A DNA stretch of 8,636 nucleotides from an uncultured Clostridia bacterium (lineage in GTDB: Bacteria > Bacillota > Clostridia > Lachnospirales > Lachnospiraceae): contig CAMWWW010000083.1 in assembly GCA_947178015.1 (NCBI GenBank), forward strand, positions 1 to 8,636. Direction: 5' to 3'. The position numbers and the translations under genes were made by a program. The notes under the pieces were generated by a model that was not told the origin of the DNA, searched no databases, and saw only the letters and a list, made by a program, of their open reading frames with translations. Shown here in pieces: positions 1-5,489 of this stretch (positions within the stretch are counted from its first letter, which is position 1; each line of letters opens with the position of its first letter).

Positions 1-24
1 AAGGTTTCCCACACTTTTAACCAC

Positions 25-108
25 TGCGGAAGATGGGACTTGAACCCACACGAGCATACACCCACAAGATCCTTAGTCTTGCCTGTCTGCCAGTTCCAGC
101 ACTTCCGC
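25..108 (-). tRNA. tRNA-Leu, anticodon AAG
   Basis: The reverse strand folds as a class II tRNA. The acceptor stem is GCGGAAG/CTTCCGC with discriminator A. The D arm contains AACTGGCAGA, the anticodon stem is CAAGA/TCTTG with loop CTAAGGA, there is a long variable arm of about 15 nt, and the T arm is GTGGG-TTCAAGT-CCCAT. The long variable arm, discriminator A and overall sequence are those of leucine tRNAs. The loop places AAG at 34-36 (plus-strand positions 72-74), so it decodes CUU, and probably CUC/CUA if A34 is deaminated to inosine. The 3' CCA is not encoded (GTG follows), so it must be added by CCA transferase. No terminator is visible before the window edge, so further tRNAs could follow downstream. 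Confidence 0.95.
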
Positions 109-140
109 ATTTATCGTTGCTCTTCACAAGCACAGTCATT

Positions 141-169
141 ATTGTAGCATAGAATATTAAATTTGTAAA
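141..169 (-). promoter_or_regulatory. Sigma-A type promoter of tRNA-Leu
   Basis: On the minus strand, -35 TTTACA (164-169) and -10 TACAAT (141-146) are separated by exactly 17 bp. Each hexamer matches five of six consensus bases. The start point would fall near 134, about 25 nt before the mature tRNA 5' end, a normal leader length. The promoter lies beyond the terminator of the amidase gene, so the tRNA is probably transcribed independently. Confidence 0.75.
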
Positions 170-210
170 GCATTTTTTTGATTTCCTTCAAAAAGTTGGA
201 AATCTAATTA

Positions 211-262
211 TAAAAACCCGCTTTATAGGAACGGGAACACAGATGCTCACATCTATGTTCCC
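211..262 (-). terminator. Terminator region after the SPOR amidase gene
   Basis: A strong hairpin lies at 233-262: GGGAACA (one mismatch) AGATG, loop CTCA, then the complement. It begins 8 bases past the amidase stop codon. On the plus strand it is followed directly by CTTTTTATC. On the minus strand a second, weaker stem (CCCG/CGGG) follows, with TTTTTATA at 211-216. The region therefore looks bidirectional. The minus-strand use, ending amidase transcription, fits the gene order; nothing on the plus strand upstream needs a terminator. Confidence 0.7.
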
Positions 263-269
263 CTTTTTA

Positions 270-1031
270 TCATCCTCTAACTATAAAAGTAGAATATCCG
301 TCTCTCCTCAGTTTCTGCTCCATGCGAATTGCATTATCCAATATCTCGTATGCTCCTACTTGAACGCGATATATCCCATCCCCATACAAAACAAACGCCG
401 GATATCCCTCACTTTGTAAACGGTTTGCCATCGCGGCAGCATTTTCATAATTCCGAAAAGCTCCTGTCTGTACTCGAAAGAGCGGGGGACGTCTTACTGG
501 AAATCGTTTTGCATAGCTAGCAACAACATCTGCTATCGCCTCTGCAATCTCATCAAACTTCGTGTCGAAAATCTGGTTATCCATCTCACTGTCGATATAA
601 CCGACCTCCAGCAGCACTGCTGGCATATCCGTTCTCTGAAGAACCATGATATTGGGTCTTTCCAAAATTCCGCGATTCTCAAAGCCAACCTCTGCCAATC
701 GTTCCAGCAGCTTTTCTGCCACTTCAACTTTGACGCCGGAATTATCATAGACATATGCCTCCACACCGTTGATGGTGTTTGGATTTATCACATTATTCCG
801 GTGCAGGGAAAGAAAAAAATCCGCTGCTGCCGTATTTGCCATTACAGCGCGCTCAAATGGAGAATATTGTATATCATTGACTCTAGTATAAGAAATATCC
901 TGTCCTCTCTGTTCTAATTTTTTTCCTACTTCAAGTGCCAGTCTGAGAACATCGTCTTTTTCTCTTCTGCCATTATAATTTGAACCGGCATCGGCTCCGC
1001 CATGTCCGGGATCTATCACAATTTTAGCCAT
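270..1031 (-). CDS. N-acetylmuramoyl-L-alanine amidase with SPOR domain (CwlC-like)
   Basis: This 253-residue enzyme should cleave the bond between N-acetylmuramate and L-alanine in peptidoglycan. Residues 1-175 are an Amidase_3 catalytic domain. Visible zinc ligands are H10 (in DPGHGG), E24 and H77 (in SLHRN), with the catalytic glutamate E142 in LLEVGY. Residues 184-252 form a SPOR peptidoglycan-binding region with two similar halves starting FRVQTGAF (185) and YRVQVGAY (222). There is no signal peptide. Length, domain order and missing export signal match Bacillus CwlC, a mother-cell lysis amidase; that role is inferred here. The ATG start is supported by AAGGAGG 6 nt upstream. It is a single gene between its own candidate promoter and terminator. 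A vegetative or phage-type amidase is the alternative, but no phage genes are nearby. Confidence 0.93.
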   Translation of the reverse strand: MAKIVIDPGHGGADAGSNYNGRREKDDVLRLALEVGKKLEQRGQDISYTRVNDIQYSPFERAVMANTAAADFFLSLHRNNVINPNTINGVEAYVYDNSGVKVEVAEKLLERLAEVGFENRGILERPNIMVLQRTDMPAVLLEVGYIDSEMDNQIFDTKFDEIAEAIADVVASYAKRFPVRRPPLFRVQTGAFRNYENAAAMANRLQSEGYPAFVLYGDGIYRVQVGAYEILDNAIRMEQKLRRDGYSTFIVRG

Positions 1032-1059
1032 AAAAATCCTCCTTGCATATCCTTCTATA

Positions 1060-1086
1060 TAAGATATGCAGGGAGAATCCTTTTGT
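1060..1086 (-). promoter_or_regulatory. Candidate sigma-K promoter of the amidase gene
   Basis: On the minus strand a -10 box CATATCTTA (1060-1068) fits the Bacillus sigma-K pattern CATAnnnTA exactly. An AC dinucleotide (1085-1086), the core of the sigma-K -35, lies 16 nt upstream. The start point would be near 1053, leaving about 22 nt to the ATG, with the Shine-Dalgarno at 1038-1044 inside the leader. This agrees with known sigma-K control of cwlC in B. subtilis. The -35 signal is short, so chance is possible. The same bases also form a GCATAT/ATATGC inverted repeat (1045-1069). Confidence 0.45.
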
Positions 1087-1125
1087 CCTTAGATCATGAT
1101 GCAGAACCTTATGCCGCTAATCAAA

Positions 1126-1473
1126 TTAGCGTGTTCCTGTGCCTGTTCCAGCTCCATCGCCTGTTCCGCCATTATTCATGTCGCTGCCCATCTCATCCAT
1201 GCCATTTTCAATATCATCTATACCATCCTCAATGCCGTTTCCAATTTCATCTAGAACTCCACCGCCATTGTCGATGCCGTTTGTTGTGGAATTATTGCCA
1301 TTTGTGCCATTCGTCTCTTTGTTATTTCCATTGCTCTCTGACGGCGCTGTGCTTGTATTATTCGCTGTCGATGTTGTCGTATTGCTGTCATCTTGATTAT
1401 TTCCACATGCAGTTAGAGCTAGGATGGTAGCTGCTACCATGCCTGCCAGTAATCCATACTTCATTTTTCTCAT
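1126..1473 (-). CDS. Small low-complexity lipoprotein, function unknown
   Basis: This is a 115-residue predicted lipoprotein of no family I can name. Residues 1-22 are a signal peptide (MRKMK, then a hydrophobic stretch) ending in the lipobox LTAC with the lipidated cysteine at C23, so the protein should be anchored on the outer face of the membrane. Residues 24-70 are a disordered linker rich in Asn, Thr, Ser and Gly. Residues 73-99 are acidic, with hydrophobic residues at I77, I81, I85, I88, M92, M95 and M99, a 4-4-3-4-3-4 spacing. The tail is Gly/Thr. I start at 1473 because AAGGAG lies 9 nt upstream and the signal peptide then begins normally. The longer frame to 1530 adds 19 non-signal residues, and an ATG at 1482 abuts the Shine-Dalgarno. 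No clear promoter was found. Confidence 0.8.
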   Translation of the reverse strand: MRKMKYGLLAGMVAATILALTACGNNQDDSNTTTSTANNTSTAPSESNGNNKETNGTNGNNSTTNGIDNGGGVLDEIGNGIEDGIDDIENGMDEMGSDMNNGGTGDGAGTGTGTR

Positions 1474-1540
1474 AATAAACATCTCCTTTTCACATACTAT
1501 TTCTGAAGCAGGTATCTTTTCCCTTTGCACTTTGTGCTAT

Positions 1541-1625
1541 CGAGTAGGAATGTTTTTCTTTTTTCCTACTCGCCGCGCGGGATGCGTGCTGCGTCAGCAG
1601 CTTTTTTCCTTTCGCATCCCTGCAC
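1541..1625. repeat. Tandem compound hairpin repeat, copy 1
   Basis: This is the first of two direct copies of a GC-rich unit lying between the ABC operon terminator and the lipoprotein gene. It contains a 10-bp stem CGAGTAGGAA/TTCCTACTCG (1541-1572, 12-nt loop). It then has an 8-bp stem GGGATGCG/CGCATCCC (1579-1620). Nested in the loop of the second stem is GCTGC-GTCA-GCAGC (1589-1601), followed by six T. Copy 2 starts 88 bases later. No coding function is supported on either strand. Confidence 0.85.
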
Positions 1626-1628
1626 AAT

Positions 1629-1710
1629 CGGGTAGGGAACGCTTTTCTTCCCTACTCGTCGCGCGGGATGCGTGCTGCGTCAGCAGCTTTTTCCTTTCGC
1701 ATCCCTGCGC
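1629..1710. repeat. Tandem compound hairpin repeat, copy 2
   Basis: This second copy is near-identical to copy 1 over the GCGCGGGATGCG to CGCATCCC part. Its first stem is one pair longer: CGGGTAGGGAA pairs with TTCCCTACTCG (1629-1658) with one G-T pair, the extra G on one arm being matched by an extra C on the other. The outer stem is extended by GCGC (1661-1664) pairing with GCGC (1707-1710) across a single bulged T. Stem length is thus kept while sequence and loops drift. Confidence 0.85.
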
Positions 1711-1711
1711 A

Positions 1712-1743
1712 TAAAAATATGGCAGAGAGTTTCGTCTCTGCCA
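1712..1743 (-). terminator. Intrinsic terminator of the ABC/DUF4340 operon
   Basis: The minus strand shows a perfect 9-bp stem TGGCAGAGA/TCTCTGCCA (1720-1743) with a 6-nt loop, followed by ATATTTTTATG. It lies 24 bases past the stop codon of the DUF4340 gene and separates the operon from the hairpin repeats. Confidence 0.85.
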
Positions 1744-1767
1744 TTAATATTTCCAATTATAAAATTC

Positions 1768-3174
1768 CTATTCACTCAATCCTTCAAAGCCAGCTTTTAC
1801 ATCCTCACAGTATTGATCATAATCGCGCTTATTGACAAGGTAGATTCCTTCTCCATCAACAATTGCCAGATAATAGCTGGTGTCATATTCCGCAAATTGG
1901 ATCTGATACATTTTTGGCTCAGCATTTCGGTAGAAGGTTAAGGTAAGAGGAAGCATAGTAAATGGTCCTGTCTGACTGTCAATCACCCGCTCCGCATGGA
2001 TGCTGATAATACTCTGGTATACATTTCGAAGTGCATCTGCTTTTGCGTCATCGGCATCATTTTCTGGTGTAGTAAGCTCATATTCCGATCCGTCATCCAG
2101 TACAACGCGGATAGAATCCACTGTCTCGATATTGATCAAAGCAAAATATTTATTGACAATATCTTTTGCCTTGTAGGATAATACGGTATCCAAAGATGCT
2201 TTATTTATCAGAAGTACAAGCTTCGTGCCTTCCTCCATTACATAATAGTAATCACTTCCTTCCATCGCGTTTCCAATGAGAAGGCGGAAGGTATAGGTCT
2301 GCTCCTCTGTTTCTGATGTGCTGTCCTTTTTATAGGTAAAAGCAAGCTCCTTCTGCGGCTTATCCAGCCCCATCTTTGCAAGTTCTGCCTCATCTGGATC
2401 ATAGGCGGCAGCCTTGCTGTAGGTCAATTCTGCCACAGAGGAAAGCACGGTATCTAACATTGACGTGTGCGCTACATATTCATGCTCAAATGGCTCTGTC
2501 ACGTACCATGACAATATACCTGACATATCATATGCCGACTCCGTCAGCATCTCCGCCTTTAAATGCTCCTCCCCATTTTTTGTCTCCAAGCTTAGGAAAT
2601 TTCCTTCTGTCACCTTAGGGTAGGTGGGAAGATCGGCAAACTCCATCAGCTCCCTTTTAAAATAATTGACGGAGGAGGTTCCTATGGTATAGACGCCGGG
2701 CACATCCTTTGCATATACATAGTAATCCATGGTCACTGTGTTCTGCATACCGATAAAAAGCTGTGCTTCTTTTCCGTCCTGCGTCCTTGCAGTCAGAATA
2801 TACGATGGCTTATCCAGCCCATATTCTGCAAGATTTTCTGTATTTTCCTCGATTGTGTGTGTGGCGACAAGCTTTTCAAACACGGCTGCCATGCTGGTAA
2901 GCACAGGCTGCCGTATGGCAAAGCCCTCATTGTTTTTCTCCAGCCACTCTTCCTCCTTAAGGACAAATTCCAGTGTACCTTTTTCTGATTCCACTGTCAT
3001 CTCTGTCACAGTTCCTTCGATCGCCAGAATCACCACCGACTCCTCTTCACTGCCGGATGTGCTGTCCTCGCTGCTCTTATTTTTATTATAAACCATCACT
3101 GCTGCATATGCCGCTATCAGCACTGCCAGAAATGCACATAGAACCATCAGCGTTCTTGTCTTTTTTTTCTTCAT
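1768..3174 (-). CDS. DUF4340 domain membrane-anchored protein
   Basis: This 468-residue protein has a basic N-terminus, one hydrophobic helix (about residues 9-29) and a long extracytoplasmic part, so it should be tethered to the outside of the membrane. The body matches what I know of DUF4340, a family of unknown function found beside GldG-type ABC systems. It carries two similar modules about 150 residues apart. GLDKP is at 119-123 and 269-273. IG followed by DYY occurs at 141-152 and again at 300-310. It is the last gene of the operon: its ATG overlaps the upstream stop by one base (TAATG), which suggests translational coupling, with AAGGAG 9 nt upstream inside the previous gene. A terminator follows. 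The family call rests on motif and context recognition. A role as a sensor or scaffold for the transporter is only inference. Confidence 0.85.
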   Translation of the reverse strand: MKKKKTRTLMVLCAFLAVLIAAYAAVMVYNKNKSSEDSTSGSEEESVVILAIEGTVTEMTVESEKGTLEFVLKEEEWLEKNNEGFAIRQPVLTSMAAVFEKLVATHTIEENTENLAEYGLDKPSYILTARTQDGKEAQLFIGMQNTVTMDYYVYAKDVPGVYTIGTSSVNYFKRELMEFADLPTYPKVTEGNFLSLETKNGEEHLKAEMLTESAYDMSGILSWYVTEPFEHEYVAHTSMLDTVLSSVAELTYSKAAAYDPDEAELAKMGLDKPQKELAFTYKKDSTSETEEQTYTFRLLIGNAMEGSDYYYVMEEGTKLVLLINKASLDTVLSYKAKDIVNKYFALINIETVDSIRVVLDDGSEYELTTPENDADDAKADALRNVYQSIISIHAERVIDSQTGPFTMLPLTLTFYRNAEPKMYQIQFAEYDTSYYLAIVDGEGIYLVNKRDYDQYCEDVKAGFEGLSE

Positions 3175-4610
3175 TACTTACGTCTCCTTCTGAACCATAC
3201 TACAAAGCCGGCAACCAGAATAATAGCTGGAATCGCAATAATTGTGATAATTGTCCAGCGGTTTACATCCGCAGATGTTACCTGAAGATAAGAAATGCTG
3301 TAGGACTTCGGACTGATTGCAATGCTGCTGTCCATCTCTGCAAGCCAGTTTAAGCTGCTCGCCACCATCTGATAATTGTTGCCATTGACATTGACATTCG
3401 CAGAATCATCCGTAATATAGGAGGTACCAAACACCACAAGCCTTGTCTCGACATCGTTGTGCTCCTCGCTTACCGCAACAGCAACAGAAAACGGCCCGTC
3501 AATATCGCCTTCCTCCTTTGAGATGCTCTGGCTTGCACTATTTTCCAACACACGAAGGAAAGAATTATCGGTTGTCACAAGCAACGGGTCAAACTGAACC
3601 GTACCTCTCGCGCTGTCCAGCTTTACAACAGCCTCCGAAAATGGAATAAACAAGTTGCTGCGATTTTTTATTAGATCGCTCATAATCTCATGCTGCTGCT
3701 TTTCTGGTGCCAGATAATAAATATACGGATTAAAATAATGGCTGCTGTCCTGCTCAATCACCATACCGCGCGAAAATGCCACTCCATAATATTCCAGCAC
3801 TCGATCCAGATTGGGCTTTGCCACATCGATCGTGCCCTCTGTGATCATGGCGGAGCCACCCTTTTCCAGATACGCGATAATCTTATCTGCATCCTCCGAT
3901 GACAAATCTGTAGCCGGGGCATTGATAATCAGACAGTCTGCATCCTCTGGCACTGCATCCAACATATATAAGCTTAAGCTCTGTAAAGAAAAGCTATTTT
4001 TGCGAAGCAACTCGGAAAGCGTGTCTGAAATCTCCGCCTCATTATGTCCTTCCAGCGTGTATGCAATAGGAATATCCTCTGTGGTCACATAATTAATGGC
4101 GCTTGTAATCTGTCCCTCTCCGTCAAAACCGGTTGTCTGCGGCTGATACGTCTGGTAATTGATTGTTGTCTCATACAGCTCGGATGCTGGTATAATCGTA
4201 TTTCTCTTTGCGCTGACCACCACCAGAGAACCATTGTTCACATTTTCTGAAGTATATTGTGTAATAAAGCTTGGGTGCAGCACCGGGTCCACCGTCTCCA
4301 CCTTAATGTGGCTGGAAAGTGCTTTATAATTATCCAACATTTCCATCACCGTCTCATCCTCCGTGCCAATCTGCGCCATCACATAGATTGTCACATCCTC
4401 GTTGATTCCCTTTACAAACTCCTCTGTCACAGAGGTCAGGGAATAGAGCTGATTATAGCTTAAATCGTGTTTTGTTATATTAGCAGGCAGCGCGTTGACC
4501 AATAAGTTTATCACCACGACAATCACAACTGCTATGCTCACAATGCCGACACTGTATGTGCCGCTTTTAAATTTACGGGTCTGAAAGCTCTCTTTTATCT
4601 TATTATTCAC
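3174..4610 (-). CDS. GldG-like ABC transporter auxiliary protein
   Basis: This 478-residue protein has a transmembrane helix near each end (about 19-41 and 452-472, the latter followed by RRRRK). The large domain between them should be outside the cell. Residues 49-62 (DLSYNQLYSLTSVT) are the typical start of the GldG/ABC_transp_aux ectodomain, whose central part has a glutamine-amidotransferase-like fold in the family. The gene lies between the permease and DUF4340 genes, the usual order for this system. The start is GTG at 4610, with AGGAGG (4619-4624) 8 nt upstream overlapping the TAG stop of the permease. The ATG at 4613-4615 is out of frame and meets TGA after two codons. The substrate is unknown. 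Flavobacterium GldG serves gliding and secretion, which does not transfer here. Confidence 0.88.
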   Translation of the reverse strand: MNNKIKESFQTRKFKSGTYSVGIVSIAVVIVVVINLLVNALPANITKHDLSYNQLYSLTSVTEEFVKGINEDVTIYVMAQIGTEDETVMEMLDNYKALSSHIKVETVDPVLHPSFITQYTSENVNNGSLVVVSAKRNTIIPASELYETTINYQTYQPQTTGFDGEGQITSAINYVTTEDIPIAYTLEGHNEAEISDTLSELLRKNSFSLQSLSLYMLDAVPEDADCLIINAPATDLSSEDADKIIAYLEKGGSAMITEGTIDVAKPNLDRVLEYYGVAFSRGMVIEQDSSHYFNPYIYYLAPEKQQHEIMSDLIKNRSNLFIPFSEAVVKLDSARGTVQFDPLLVTTDNSFLRVLENSASQSISKEEGDIDGPFSVAVAVSEEHNDVETRLVVFGTSYITDDSANVNVNGNNYQMVASSLNWLAEMDSSIAISPKSYSISYLQVTSADVNRWTIITIIAIPAIILVAGFVVWFRRRRK

Positions 4611-4622
4611 TGCATTATCCTC

Positions 4623-5489
4623 CTAGCTCCATCTCTTTTTCTGGATCGACTGCACGGTAAAGAATAAAAATAACCCGATCACAGAGAGATAAAATACGAT
4701 ATCCGTGAAATCCAGAATACCATTTTGTATCATATTTGTAGAAGCCGCAGCCAAATCAAAGGTCTTGAGCACCTTCGCGATCGCGCCCTCAAACCATGTT
4801 TTCTTGGCGAAATACAATGCCACAAGCACTGCCTCTCCCACTACAAACACAGCGGCCGACGCGATTACATTTTTTGCCATAATATAATAAATCAAACAAA
4901 AAACAAGCAAAAGAACCGTAAACGACATTAAGGAGGTAATTGCCGTATCTGCAAAAAAGCCAGAGATGCCGGAAATCAGATAGGTGAACAAAAGCACGCC
5001 AAAAGAGATCACCGCAGCGATAATCTGGCTCTCCGTGATGGAGGAAATAAAGAAACCAATGGAGATATAGGCACAGCCCAGCAAAAAGAAGCCCACAATA
5101 GCGAGATATGCCATGCCAAAATCAATCGTCCCATAGCCGTCAAGAATCAGTGGATACAGACAGATAACAAGCACCGGAATCGCAAACACGCTGATCAGCG
5201 CCAAATATTTGCCAAATACAATCTCACCGACCGAAACCGGAGAAGTGTACAAAAGCTGATCGGTCTTATTCTTCTGCTCCTCCGATAAGCTCCTCATTGT
5301 AAGGATAGGAACAAGAATTAAAAACAAAAAAATCACGGAAGATAAAGTGCTTCCCATCAGCGGATAACCCATACCCAGATTAAAGGCTGAAAAATAGATG
5401 CTGACTGCCAGAAGGACAAACGCAACAAAAACATAGCCCATCATGGAATTAAAATAGGATTTGAATTCTTTTTTATAAATCGCCTTCAT
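4623..5489 (-). CDS. ABC-2 type permease (GldF/NosY-like)
   Basis: This 288-residue integral membrane protein has roughly six to eight hydrophobic segments (about 17-36, 48-64, 94-116, 124-150, 156-175, 185-205, 207-228 and 262-281). The stretch LTMRSLSEE (63-71) followed by LLYTSPV (79-85) is typical of the cytoplasmic coupling region of NosY/GldF permeases. It should form the membrane channel driven by the ATPase encoded just upstream, with which it overlaps by 17 bp. ATG is preceded by AAGGAG at 7 nt. Only one permease gene is present, so a homodimer, or a pore shared with the GldG-like protein, is expected by inference. Confidence 0.92.
   Translation of the reverse strand: MKAIYKKEFKSYFNSMMGYVFVAFVLLAVSIYFSAFNLGMGYPLMGSTLSSVIFLFLILVPILTMRSLSEEQKNKTDQLLYTSPVSVGEIVFGKYLALISVFAIPVLVICLYPLILDGYGTIDFGMAYLAIVGFFLLGCAYISIGFFISSITESQIIAAVISFGVLLFTYLISGISGFFADTAITSLMSFTVLLLVFCLIYYIMAKNVIASAAVFVVGEAVLVALYFAKKTWFEGAIAKVLKTFDLAAASTNMIQNGILDFTDIVFYLSVIGLFLFFTVQSIQKKRWS

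Noticed and set aside
180..204. Hairpin GATTTCC/GGAAATC between the amidase terminator and the tRNA promoter
   Set aside because: It is only 7 bp with an 11-nt loop, with A and not T following on the minus strand. It is too weak to call a terminator.
1045..1069. GCATAT/ATATGC inverted repeat before the amidase ribosome binding site as an RNA regulator
   Set aside because: It overlaps the proposed promoter -10 and start point, so the complete hairpin would not be transcribed from it.
1474..1530. Longer lipoprotein start adding 19 residues
   Set aside because: It would place charged residues before the signal peptide and bury the Shine-Dalgarno inside the gene.
1541..1710. CRISPR array or insertion sequence remnant
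   Set aside because: There are only two adjacent units with internal hairpins, no regular spacers, no transposase fragment and no target-site duplication.
1424..1941. Plus-strand open frames rich in Cys, Phe and Ser across the repeats
   Set aside because: They read through the hairpin repeats, the terminator and the antisense of the lipoprotein and DUF4340 genes. Repeated peptides there come from the DNA repeat, and no ribosome binding site fits.
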